Position numbers and translations under genes: made by a program
Shown here: positions 8,461 through 15,961 of the stretch, one piece after another
Layout: each line of letters opens with the position of its first letter
How positions within the stretch are numbered: the stretch's first letter is position 1
DNA from: Hyphomonadaceae bacterium
GTDB lineage: Bacteria > Pseudomonadota > Alphaproteobacteria > Caulobacterales > Hyphomonadaceae
NCBI GenBank assembly: GCA_028285145.1
Contig: JANQQC010000043.1
Coordinates: forward strand, 1 to 64,000
DNA length: 64,000 nt
Reading direction: 5' to 3'
The notes under the pieces: model-generated
Database searches by the model: none
The model's input: the letters and a program-made list of their open reading frames with translations, nothing else
Told to the model about the DNA's origin: nothing

Positions 8461-9617
8461 CCGTTTTTGGCCCCGACTACGGGTTCGGTCTCTACGTCCA
8501 CTGGCCCTACTGTTCCAAGATCTGCCCCTATTGCGACTTCAATGTCTACGCCGCCAAGGACAGGGACAATGCGCCGCTGATCGATGCGATCCTCAAAGAC
8601 ATCAGCGCGCATCATCAAAGGTTTGGCGGCGCGCATCGGCTGGACACGATTTACTTCGGTGGCGGCACACCGTCCCTGCTCCTGGCAGGCGACATTGCGC
8701 GAATCATCAACCATGCTCAGTCCCTGTACGGACTTGGCGAGAAATCCGAGATCACGCTGGAGGCCAATCCAAACGATCTCCTCGGCGCTGACCTCAAGAG
8801 CCTGCACGATGCAGGCGTGAACCGATTGTCTATCGGTGTACAGAGTCTGCGCGATGATGCACTTGCCTTCCTCGGAAGAGACCATGACGCCCGAACGGCT
8901 GTGCAAGCTATCGAAAGCGCCCTGCCCCTTTTTCGGTCGATCTCGATCGATCTCATCTATGCCAGGCCGGGCCAATCGTCCGAGGACTGGAGCAATGAAC
9001 TGAACGACGCGCTTCAGCTGGGCGCGCCGCATCTCTCGCTCTACGAGCTGACGATTGAGGAACGCACCGCCTTTGGCCGCCGCGCCGCGCGCGGAGACCT
9101 CGTCCCGATGGAAGACGATGCACAGGCCGACCTTTACGAACTTACCGAGGACATCACCCGTTCAGCGGGGCTGCTCGCTTACGAAATCTCCAATTACGCA
9201 GCTTCGCCCGATTATCAGTCGCAGCACAATCTCATCTATTGGCGCGGCGGTGACTGGATCGGCGTTGGTCCCGGCGCGCACGGTCGGATGAGCGATGGTA
9301 ACGCCCGCTTTGCCCTTGAAGCCCCTCGCCGGCCCGCCGACTACGTCTCTGCTCTGGAGTCCCCCGGCACATTTGCGGCTCTCGAAACCGCGCTTTCGCC
9401 GCTCGATGCCGCGCGCGAACTTCTGGCCATGGGCCTGCGCCCGGCCGAAGGCATCGACCGCCATAGGGTGGAAAGCCTTACGGGTTGTTCTCTCGATTCT
9501 GAGTTGGTTGAACGCTTCGAGGGCGCTGGCTGGCTGACCCAGAACGGCCCGGTCCTCGCGCTGACACGGGCGGGCCGGCTGCTGGCCGACAGGATCGCCG
9601 CAGAACTCGCGCCCTAG
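8457..9617 (+). CDS. hemW: HemW, radical SAM haem chaperone (HemN-like)
   Basis: HemW is a radical SAM protein that binds haem and is thought to hand it to haem enzymes; it is often mis-annotated as coproporphyrinogen III oxidase HemN. The 386-aa sequence has the cluster-binding C19-x3-C23-x2-C26 ([14 protein letters not shown]), the [15 protein letters not shown]-binding motif, and the HemW-type segment ISNYA...[15 protein letters not shown]. HemN-specific N-terminal extensions are missing, which favours HemW. The start is GTG at 8457 inside the rdgB stop (GTGA overlap). It is convergent with the LpoA-like gene; the two coding ends overlap by 4 nt. Confidence 0.93.
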   Translation: MTVFGPDYGFGLYVHWPYCSKICPYCDFNVYAAKDRDNAPLIDAILKDISAHHQRFGGAHRLDTIYFGGGTPSLLLAGDIARIINHAQSLYGLGEKSEITLEANPNDLLGADLKSLHDAGVNRLSIGVQSLRDDALAFLGRDHDARTAVQAIESALPLFRSISIDLIYARPGQSSEDWSNELNDALQLGAPHLSLYELTIEERTAFGRRAARGDLVPMEDDAQADLYELTEDITRSAGLLAYEISNYAASPDYQSQHNLIYWRGGDWIGVGPGAHGRMSDGNARFALEAPRRPADYVSALESPGTFAALETALSPLDAARELLAMGLRPAEGIDRHRVESLTGCSLDSELVERFEGAGWLTQNGPVLALTRAGRLLADRIAAELAP

Positions 9618-10939
9618 AAGACGTCTTCGAGGAAATCCTCGCGGCCGGGTTCAACTTCGACAGCGCCCTCATCACCAGTCACCTGCATGACTGACAGGCT
9701 GCGCTGCGCTGTGCCATCCTGCCGGAAGCGGAACAGGCCGTTCACGCCTCGGAAGCCGTCCGGATTGTTGAACTCTTCGGGGGTGTAGCCCTCCTCATCG
9801 GCCAGCGCAGCCGCGAGCGAGGCCGCATCGTAGCCAAGCGATGAAAGCGCCGTTGGGGCCTTGCCATAGATGCGGGCGAAATCGCGATCATATTTGGCCA
9901 CATCTTCTGGCGGCGCGGCGGGAAAATAACCGCCGATCAGCGTCGGCTCGCGCCATACTGAAGCATCATTCCAGCGGCTCGTGCCGAGCATGGTTACATA
10001 GCGCGTATCCACACCGAAGTACGGCAGAAGCGGCGCAACGGCTCGCAGCTTCACACCGCGTTCCGGGATCAGCACGGCAACGCGTTCAGGGATCCGCGTG
10101 GCTTCGGCCTGCACCACATTCGCAACCGCACTCGCTTCATCGGTCGGGGCGTCATTGGACGGATCGTAGAAGCCCGAGGAAATGACCTGTGCGCCCAGAC
10201 CGGCGGCTTCGGCGCGCATCGCAGCTTCGACCCGGCGGCCATATCCATTGTTCGGACCGAGAAATGCGAAGCTCTCAATGCCCCTCAGCCGCGCAAACTC
10301 CATGATGCGCGCGACTTCCTCTTCCGGAGAGACCGAAGCAAGCCAGGCATTGCCGCCAGCGACCCGTCGGTCATTCGAAAATGCGAGAACCGGAATCGCC
10401 TCCTCTTCCGCGACGCGGGCAACGGTCTCTACATTCGCGGCGAAGAGCGGCCCGAGAATGATGTCGGCTCCATCGTCCAGCGCTTCGATGGCACGCTCTT
10501 CTGCGACGCTCTGTGTTCCGGCGGTGTCCTTGGGCACGATCAGGAAGTTCTGATCGCCATGGTCAAACAGACCCATTTCGATCCCGGCGAGCAGGCCTTC
10601 CGCTTCGGCGCGAACATTCCGGTTTGGGTGGGAGAATGGAAGCAGGACAGCGGCACGCACAATGTCCCGGCCCACCATGTGGGGTGGTGTGACGCCCTCC
10701 GCGAGCGCCTGCTCGATCTCTTCCTCTGTGAGTTCCTCCTGCTCGATTTCCCCCTCGGCTGTCTCGACAGGCTCGATAATGGGATCAACTCGTGGGCCAC
10801 CGGAGGAGATTGGCGCGGGCGGACGCGGCGCAGACGTAGCGCAGGCGGATACGAAAACGAGCGCAGCAGCCAGCACGCCCTTGCTCCACAAGCCGCTTGG
10901 CGAATTGATGGAAAGCCGCAATGGTCGCGTCGATGTCAT
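9614..10939 (-). CDS. LpoA-like penicillin-binding protein activator lipoprotein (LppC/periplasmic-binding fold)
   Basis: A 441-aa lipoprotein: a hydrophobic signal segment (GVLAAALVFVSACATS) ends in the lipobox VSAC, giving a lipid-anchored Cys near residue 33. After an acidic linker comes a type I periplasmic-binding fold like that of branched-chain amino-acid receptors and the C-terminal domain of LpoA (AAVLLPFSHPNRNVRAEAEGLLAG, then ILGPLFAANVE, VLAFSNDR, FLGPNNGYGRR, TMLGTSRWND, SLGYDAASLAAAL). LpoA activates the peptidoglycan synthase PBP1A in gammaproteobacteria; the alphaproteobacterial homologue next to rsmI is usually called a PBP activator, but its function there is less certain. 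Its start codon overlaps the proposed start region of the divergent rsmI, so at least one of these two starts may lie further in. Confidence 0.85.
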   Translation of the reverse strand: MTSTRPLRLSINSPSGLWSKGVLAAALVFVSACATSAPRPPAPISSGGPRVDPIIEPVETAEGEIEQEELTEEEIEQALAEGVTPPHMVGRDIVRAAVLLPFSHPNRNVRAEAEGLLAGIEMGLFDHGDQNFLIVPKDTAGTQSVAEERAIEALDDGADIILGPLFAANVETVARVAEEEAIPVLAFSNDRRVAGGNAWLASVSPEEEVARIMEFARLRGIESFAFLGPNNGYGRRVEAAMRAEAAGLGAQVISSGFYDPSNDAPTDEASAVANVVQAEATRIPERVAVLIPERGVKLRAVAPLLPYFGVDTRYVTMLGTSRWNDASVWREPTLIGGYFPAAPPEDVAKYDRDFARIYGKAPTALSSLGYDAASLAAALADEEGYTPEEFNNPDGFRGVNGLFRFRQDGTAQRSLSVMQVTGDEGAVEVEPGREDFLEDVF

Positions 10940-11865
10940 CTTCTGATCCTTCCTACCCGGCGGCGATTCCCGCTTCAGGCGATTCTATTGGTCCTGCCGA
11001 CGCACGGCAACAAGATGTCCCAGACCTCAAGCCCGGCCTCTATGTCGTTTCGACGCCGATCGGCAACCTTCGCGATATCACCCTGAGAGCCCTCGATACG
11101 CTGGCCGCCGCCAACGAAGTGCTCGCCGAGGATACGCGTCAGACACGCCGTCTGATGGACGCTTACGGCCTAAAAACCACCCTTAGCGCCTACCATGACC
11201 ATAATGGGGCGGCGCGGCGGCCAGCACTGTTAAAACGACTGCAGGAGGGCGAACCGCTCGCGCTCGTATCAGATGCCGGCACACCGCTCGTCTCGGATCC
11301 GGGTTGGAAACTCGCCAGTGAGGCGATTGAGGCGGGTGTCGATGTGATCCCGGTCCCCGGCGCATCGGCGATGCTGGCCGGGCTCGTCGCCTCGGGTCTG
11401 CCAAGCGACCGCTTTCTCTTCACCGGCTTCCTTCCAGCGAAATCCGGCGCGCGACGCCAAGCCATCGAGTCGCTCAAATCCAGCCCGGCAACGCTTATTC
11501 TCTATGAAAGCGGCCCGCGCCTCACAGCCTGCCTGTCAGACCTTGCAGCGGTGCTGGGGGGAGGTCGCGAAGCCTGCGTCGCGCGTGAGTTGACCAAGCT
11601 GTTCGAGGAAACCCGCAGGGGCACACTTGAAACACTTGCGGAGCATTACGCCGCCAGCGGTTACCCCAAGGGTGAGATCGTCATTCTTGTCGGCCCGCCC
11701 CGCGAGACATCTGCAAGTACTGACGAAATCGACGCGGCACTCAGGGACGCCCTCTCCCGCCTACCGACGAAAGCGGCGGCGGCCGAAGTGTCCAACGCGC
11801 TGAACCTGCCAAAACGTGAGTGCTATCAGCGGGCGCTGGAACTCAAAGCTGAGCGGGATGGCTGA
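10921..11865 (+). CDS. rsmI: RsmI, 16S rRNA C1402 2'-O-methyltransferase
   Basis: RsmI uses S-adenosylmethionine to methylate the ribose of C1402 in the ribosomal decoding centre. The core is unmistakable: LYVVSTPIGNLRDITLRAL, LAEDTRQTRRLMDAYG, DAGTPLVSDPGWKL, VPVPGASAMLAGLVASGLP (seen here as VIPVPGASAMLAGL), FLFTGFLP and ARELTKLFEETRRG. The N-terminus before LYVVSTP is about 40 residues longer than needed (MVASMSSSDPSYP...), and the first ATG (10921) or the second (10933) overlaps the start of the divergent lipoprotein gene. The 3' end overlaps yraN by 8 nt. Order lpoA-rsmI-yraN-dolP resembles the E. coli yraL-yraM-yraN-yraP neighbourhood. Confidence 0.93.
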   Translation: MVASMSSSDPSYPAAIPASGDSIGPADARQQDVPDLKPGLYVVSTPIGNLRDITLRALDTLAAANEVLAEDTRQTRRLMDAYGLKTTLSAYHDHNGAARRPALLKRLQEGEPLALVSDAGTPLVSDPGWKLASEAIEAGVDVIPVPGASAMLAGLVASGLPSDRFLFTGFLPAKSGARRQAIESLKSSPATLILYESGPRLTACLSDLAAVLGGGREACVARELTKLFEETRRGTLETLAEHYAASGYPKGEIVILVGPPRETSASTDEIDAALRDALSRLPTKAAAAEVSNALNLPKRECYQRALELKAERDG

Positions 11866-12235
11866 TCGGCGGCAGGCCGAGCGCCGCGGACGGGCGGGAG
11901 AATCGCTCGCGGCGCTGGCTTTGATGTTGAAAGGTTATCGTATTCTTGGTCGCCGGGTTCGCACGCCGGTTGGCGAGATCGACCTGATCGCTCGGCGGAA
12001 AGACGTGATCGCTTTCGTGGAGGTCAAGGCGCGACGCGATAGCGAGACCGCGCTCAACGCCGTCACTGCCACATCAAGACAACGCATTGAACGCGCGGCA
12101 GATTTCTGGATGGCGCGCCGACCTGATCACTCTGCGTTCGGCTGGCGTTACGATATCGTAACTGTCTCGCCTTGGCGCTGGCCGGTACATTTTCGCGATT
12201 CTTGGCGCCCTGATTTCGCCGCAAGACGATCGTAG
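11858..12235 (+). CDS. YraN/UPF0102 family endonuclease-like protein
   Basis: A 125-aa protein of the YraN (UPF0102) family, which has a Holliday-junction-resolvase-like nuclease fold but no established biological role. The nuclease-like motif is visible: GYRILGRRVRTPVGEIDLIARRKD with the acidic EID, then VAFVEVK-type FVEVKARRDSE, and a later RYDIVTVSPWRWP. The start is ATG 11858 (MADRRQAERRGRAGE), which overlaps the rsmI stop by 8 nt; earlier in-frame ATG at 11816 would lie deep inside rsmI and is unlikely. It is co-transcribed with rsmI. Confidence 0.9.
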   Translation: MADRRQAERRGRAGESLAALALMLKGYRILGRRVRTPVGEIDLIARRKDVIAFVEVKARRDSETALNAVTATSRQRIERAADFWMARRPDHSAFGWRYDIVTVSPWRWPVHFRDSWRPDFAARRS

Positions 12236-12273
12236 CTGTCCGGACCGTCGAGAATAGTATTTGTCTGTCCGGA
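12236..12273 (+). repeat. Repeated CTGTCCGGA that may mask a ribosome-binding site
   Basis: CTGTCCGGA occurs at 12236-12244 and again at 12265-12273. The TCCGGA core is its own reverse complement, so the two copies can pair in RNA and form a hairpin across about 23 nt. The second copy supplies the GGAG that would serve as the ribosome-binding site of the BON gene (ATG 12281), so this structure could hide it. Six base pairs is a modest stem. Confidence 0.35.
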
Positions 12274-12280
12274 GCCTTTC

Positions 12281-12964
12281 ATGACGCCCCATCCCCTTCT
12301 CATCGGCCTTGCCTGTCTCGGCCTGTCGTCCTGCGCTGTGGCTGCCGTGGGCGCTGTTGGCGCGGCAAGCGTGGCGGCTGTGCAGGACCGTACCGTTGGT
12401 GAGGCGATTGACGATGCAACCGCCTCAAACACGATCAAGGCTGAACTTCTGAACAAGAGCGGCGAGAAGTTCGCCGGCGTCGATGTCGAAGTCACGGGCG
12501 GGCTCGTCTTGCTGTCTGGCCGAGTGAACACCCCTGAAGATCGCGTCGAAGCCGAAGGTGTCGCCTGGCGCCAACCTCAGATCCAGGACGTCGCTAATGA
12601 AATCCAGATCGCGGCACCTGGGGGGTTCGTCTCGAATGTCGCTGACGAAGTCATCACCGCCCGGGTACGGACTGCACTGGTCACATCACGCACTGTGAAG
12701 AGCTATAACTTCAACATCGAGACCTATAACGGTGTTGTCTATCTCATGGGCATCGCCCGCAGCGCGAAGGAACTTCAGCACGCCGCTGAAAAGGCGAGCG
12801 TAATTGGCGGAGTGAAGCAGGTCGTCTCCTATGTCGAGATTCGCCAGCCCAGATCGGCGGCGCTCGCGCCTGCTGCATCTCCGGCCACGCCTGCACCCAA
12901 ACCAGCCGCTGATGGCACCTCCGCCCCTTATCAAGACGAACTCGACGGCTCATATAGGCCCTGA
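12281..12964 (+). CDS. BON-domain lipoprotein (DolP/YraP/OsmY-like)
   Basis: A 227-aa envelope lipoprotein: the signal peptide ends in the lipobox LSSC (LACLGLSSCAVAAVG). Two BON domains follow, about 45-115 and 120-190; typical pieces are ASNTIKAELLNKSG, VDVEVTGGLVLLSGRVNTPEDR in the first and ITARVRTALVTSRTVKSYN, NGVVYLMGIARSAKELQHAA in the second. The C-terminal 35 residues are Ala/Pro-rich and probably disordered. In E. coli the equivalent DolP binds anionic phospholipids at the outer membrane and supports envelope integrity. It follows rsmI-yraN, as dolP follows yraN in E. coli. Confidence 0.88.
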   Translation: MTPHPLLIGLACLGLSSCAVAAVGAVGAASVAAVQDRTVGEAIDDATASNTIKAELLNKSGEKFAGVDVEVTGGLVLLSGRVNTPEDRVEAEGVAWRQPQIQDVANEIQIAAPGGFVSNVADEVITARVRTALVTSRTVKSYNFNIETYNGVVYLMGIARSAKELQHAAEKASVIGGVKQVVSYVEIRQPRSAALAPAASPATPAPKPAADGTSAPYQDELDGSYRP

Positions 12965-13019
12965 CTTATTGGGCTTTTCTGCTAGAGCGGCCCTGAACCG
13001 ACGATTCAGGAGGGCCGGC

Positions 13020-13973
13020 ATGGCTTTGCGTATTGCAATACAAATGGACCCCCTGGAGTCCGTCGACATTGACGGTGACACCACGTTTGCGCTCGCTGAA
13101 GTCGCGCAGGCACGGGGCGCGTCGATCTGGGTCTATGGACCAGAGCATCTGACGTTCAATGAAGGCCGCGTCCTGGCGCGCGCCCGCCCCGCCACTGTGC
13201 AGCGCGTGGCGGATGCGCCGGGTGTGTTCGGAGATGAGGAAGTGATCGACCTCGCCGCAGACGTTGATGTCGTGCTCATGCGGCAGGATCCCCCCTTCGA
13301 TATGAGCTACATCACCGCCTGTCACCTGCTGGAGCTGATCGCAGACGAGACGCTGGTGCTCAACGATCCGGCCTATGTGCGCGGCAGTCCTGAAAAACTG
13401 TTTCCCCTGCTCTTTCCCGGCCTCATGCCAGCAACCCTGATCTCGCGAGACCAGCCGGCGATCGAAGCCTTCCGCGAGAAGCATTCGGACATAATCCTGA
13501 AGCCGCTCTATGGAAACGGTGGGGCCGGCGTCTTCCGCGTGAAGCCGGATGATGGAAATTTCTCGTCTCTTATGGAGATGTTTCTTGAACGATCACGCGA
13601 GCCCGTCATCGCGCAGGCGTTCCTCCCGTCGGTCTCCGAAGGCGACAAGCGCGTGATCCTGATCGACGGCGAGGCGGTTGGAGCCATCAATCGTCGACCT
13701 AGAGAAGGCGAAACGCGCTCGAACATGCATGTGGGCGGGAAAGCTGAGCCATCAGAACTGTCGGACGCCGACAGGGCGATCTGCGACGCTATCGGACCGG
13801 AACTGAAACGACGGGGGCAGGTTCTTGTCGGCATTGATGTGATTGGCGGTAAGCTCACCGAGGTGAATGTGACCTCGCCTACAGGCCTGCAGGAGCTGAA
13901 ACGCTTTTCAGGCATAGATGCCGCAGCGCTCTTCTGGGATGCAGTGAAAATCAGGCTGGACGCCCGCGCCTGA
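13020..13973 (+). CDS. gshB: Glutathione synthetase
   Basis: GshB joins gamma-glutamylcysteine and glycine using ATP (ATP-grasp fold). The 317-aa length fits the bacterial enzyme. Visible landmarks: IAIQMDPLESVDIDGDTTFAL at the N-terminus (split: IAIQMDPLESVDIDGDTTF), VLMRQDPPFDMSYIT, VLNDPAYVRGSPEKLF, ILKPLYGNGGAGVFR (ATP-binding loop), QAFLPSVSEGDKRVILIDGE and the substrate loop HVGGKAEP with VNVTSPTGLQEL. ATG 13020 is preceded by AGGAGG with 6 nt spacing; the frame stays open far upstream, overlapping the BON gene, but that extension is not part of the family. It is probably read with the small secreted protein downstream. Confidence 0.96.
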   Translation: MALRIAIQMDPLESVDIDGDTTFALAEVAQARGASIWVYGPEHLTFNEGRVLARARPATVQRVADAPGVFGDEEVIDLAADVDVVLMRQDPPFDMSYITACHLLELIADETLVLNDPAYVRGSPEKLFPLLFPGLMPATLISRDQPAIEAFREKHSDIILKPLYGNGGAGVFRVKPDDGNFSSLMEMFLERSREPVIAQAFLPSVSEGDKRVILIDGEAVGAINRRPREGETRSNMHVGGKAEPSELSDADRAICDAIGPELKRRGQVLVGIDVIGGKLTEVNVTSPTGLQELKRFSGIDAAALFWDAVKIRLDARA

Positions 13974-13991
13974 CGCCGGCATCATAGAGGC

Positions 13992-14321
13992 ATGATCAGA
14001 ACCTCGGCAGCCGCCCTCGCTCTCGCCCTTGGATTTACCGGTACGGCCTGCGCTCAGGACGCGGCAGAGCCAACCACTGTCAGCGAAGACGCTGCACCGA
14101 GCGGCTTCAATCTGCGCATCCCGGGCGAAGAAGCCGCTGAAACCTATAGCGGCTTCAATCTGGCTATTCCGGGCGAAACTGAAGCGCCGGCCTTTCGCCT
14201 GCCCGACAATGCGGTGAGCTCAAACGCATTCGAAGATCTTCCCGATGTCGGCACGGTGACCCCAGAACAGGGCGAACCGGACACGGCGGGCAGCGACGAG
14301 ATCATCCGTCTCGAGCCTTAA
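13992..14321 (+). CDS. Small secreted protein with SGFNLxIPGE repeats, unknown function
   Basis: A 109-aa protein I do not recognise. It begins with a clear signal peptide (SAAALALALGFTGTACAQ); cleavage after ACA is likely, since the Cys lacks a good lipobox. The mature part is acidic and low in complexity and holds two near-identical units, SGFNLRIPGEEAAETY and SGFNLAIPGETEAPAF, 16 residues apart, then a tail rich in Asp, Glu and Pro. It lies 18 bp after gshB on the same strand and ends just before the SOS box of comM. It may be a disordered periplasmic peptide or a binding scaffold; no function can be assigned. Confidence 0.75.
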   Translation: MIRTSAAALALALGFTGTACAQDAAEPTTVSEDAAPSGFNLRIPGEEAAETYSGFNLAIPGETEAPAFRLPDNAVSSNAFEDLPDVGTVTPEQGEPDTAGSDEIIRLEP

Positions 14322-14331
14322 TCGGTTTTTT

Positions 14332-14346
14332 GTTCTTTATTTGTTC
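14332..14346 (+). promoter_or_regulatory. LexA (SOS) box upstream of comM
   Basis: The sequence GTTCTTTATTTGTTC is an exact GTTC-N7-GTTC direct repeat, the form of LexA operator described for alphaproteobacteria. It lies 41 bp before the proposed comM start (14387), in the short gap after the small secreted protein gene, where a promoter for comM would sit. It predicts that comM is derepressed by DNA damage. Other GTTC pairs I examined in intergenic regions do not have the 7-bp spacing. Confidence 0.65.
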
Positions 14347-14386
14347 CGAAAAGTGAGCTATGCCTCACATCCTGAAAGGGATGGGG

Positions 14387-15934
14387 ATGGTTTGCAGGAT
14401 CACGACATTCGCCTTTGAGGGCGTCGACGCAAAGCCGGTAGATGTTCAGGTTCAGCTGACCGGTGGACAACCACATTTCGCGATTGTCGGCCTTCCGGAC
14501 AAGGCGGTCGCTGAAAGCCGTGAGCGGGTCCGCGCGGCTTTTTCCTCACTTGGACTCGCCCTTCCCCCGAAACGGATCATCGTGAACCTCGCCCCGGCGG
14601 ATCTTCCAAAGGAAGGCAGCCATTACGACCTCGCGATTGCCCTTGCCATTCTGGCCTCAATCGGCGTGATCGCGCCTGATGCGCTGGACGGCCATGCCGC
14701 CCTTGGGGAACTGGCGCTTGATGGCGACCTTGGCGAGACGCTTGGCGTTCTTCCGGCGGCCATGGCCGCCTCTGCCATGGATCTGACGCTGATCTGCCCA
14801 GCCGTTTGCGGGGCAGAAGCAGCGTGGGCCGGCGGTGGTGTCCTGCCGGCGCGTGGACTTATCTCACTGGTCAATCATTTCTCCGGACGCTCAATGATCG
14901 CACCACCCAAGGCCGGTGAACTCGCTGAACTTCCCCCCGGGCCGGACCTCCGCGATGTCAAAGGCCAGGACGGCGCGAAGCGCGCGCTGGAGATCGCGGC
15001 CGCTGGCGGTCACAACCTCCTGTTCTGCGGCCCGCCCGGATCTGGAAAGTCCATGCTGGCCCAACGCCTTCCGGGGCTCCTGCCGCCTCTTTCTGCGCGC
15101 GAGCTTCTGGAAGTCAGCCAGATACAGTCGGTCTCCGGCATGCTCGAGCGGGGGCGTCTGTCCCGGCGGCGTCCGTTTCGTGCGCCGCATCACTCCGCGT
15201 CCATGGCGGCCCTTGTCGGTGGCGGTGTGAAAGCCAAGCCCGGTGAGGTCTCGCTCGCCCATCATGGCGTACTGTTTCTGGATGAGCTGCCTGAGTTCAA
15301 CGCCCAGGCGCTAGACAGTTTGCGCCAACCTCTGGAAGCAGGCGAAGCGGTGGTGGCAAGAGCGAACCGGCACGTGCGATATCCAGCACGGTTTCAGCTG
15401 ATCGCGGCAATGAACCCCTGCCGTTGTGGCGGCGGACCGGGCGCATCAGCCTGCAGCAAAGGCCCGCAATGCGCAGCCCGATATCAGGCTCGCCTCTCAG
15501 GGCCTTTCTTGGACAGGATCGACATCTTCTACGACACGCCTCCCGTCACGGCGGTTGACCTTGCCCTTCCCCCACCGACCGAAGGAACACAGGAAGCGGC
15601 CGCCCGGGTTGCTGCAGCGCGCGAGTGTCAGGTTGCGCGCTATGGCGATGCCGATACAGACGGGCGGCGTCCCCTCAATGCAGATGCACCGAGCGCAGAT
15701 ATCGAACGCACCGCAAAGCCAGATGGCCCCGGTCAGGCTCTGCTCGCGGAGGCCGCCGCAAAACTGAAGCTGACCGCAAGAGGCTATCACCGGGTCCTGA
15801 AGGTCGCCCGTACAATTGCCGACCTTGATGGCGCGGAGACGACGGGCCGGCTGCACATTGCCGAGGCGCTGACCTATCGCCGGCGGGCTCCGCAGGCGCA
15901 TGTCACAGCTGACCCGGCGCAACTCGCATATTAA
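14387..15934 (+). CDS. comM: ComM/YifB family Mg-chelatase-like AAA+ ATPase
   Basis: ComM is a hexameric AAA+ helicase that drives branch migration during natural transformation and related recombination. The 515-aa protein has the N-terminal ChlI/Lon-protease-like domain (VDVQVQLTGGQPHFAIVGLP, AESRERVRAAF, LAPADLPKEGSHYDLAIAL), then the Mg-chelatase ATPase with Walker A GPPGSGKS near residue 216, LFLDELPEF (Walker B), and the zinc-like cysteines CRCGGG...C, and a C-terminal helical domain (LTARGYHRVLKVARTIADL). I start it at ATG 14387 (MVCRITTFAFEG), the usual family N-terminus; ATG 14360 is an alternative. It sits behind an SOS box, consistent with a DNA-repair role. Confidence 0.92.
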   Translation: MVCRITTFAFEGVDAKPVDVQVQLTGGQPHFAIVGLPDKAVAESRERVRAAFSSLGLALPPKRIIVNLAPADLPKEGSHYDLAIALAILASIGVIAPDALDGHAALGELALDGDLGETLGVLPAAMAASAMDLTLICPAVCGAEAAWAGGGVLPARGLISLVNHFSGRSMIAPPKAGELAELPPGPDLRDVKGQDGAKRALEIAAAGGHNLLFCGPPGSGKSMLAQRLPGLLPPLSARELLEVSQIQSVSGMLERGRLSRRRPFRAPHHSASMAALVGGGVKAKPGEVSLAHHGVLFLDELPEFNAQALDSLRQPLEAGEAVVARANRHVRYPARFQLIAAMNPCRCGGGPGASACSKGPQCAARYQARLSGPFLDRIDIFYDTPPVTAVDLALPPPTEGTQEAAARVAAARECQVARYGDADTDGRRPLNADAPSADIERTAKPDGPGQALLAEAAAKLKLTARGYHRVLKVARTIADLDGAETTGRLHIAEALTYRRRAPQAHVTADPAQLAY

Positions 15935-15961
15935 GCAATTGATCAGGCCTTGCGGGCAAAG

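Noticed and set aside
8412..9032. Long antisense frames over hemW, comM, infB, glnD and other genes
   Set aside because: They are by-products of GC-rich codon usage opposite well-conserved genes, with no ribosome-binding sites or recognisable domains.
9614..9617. Terminator between hemW and the LpoA-like gene, and between ampG and maeB
   Set aside because: The convergent genes overlap by 4 nt each and no stem with T-run is seen at the junctions.
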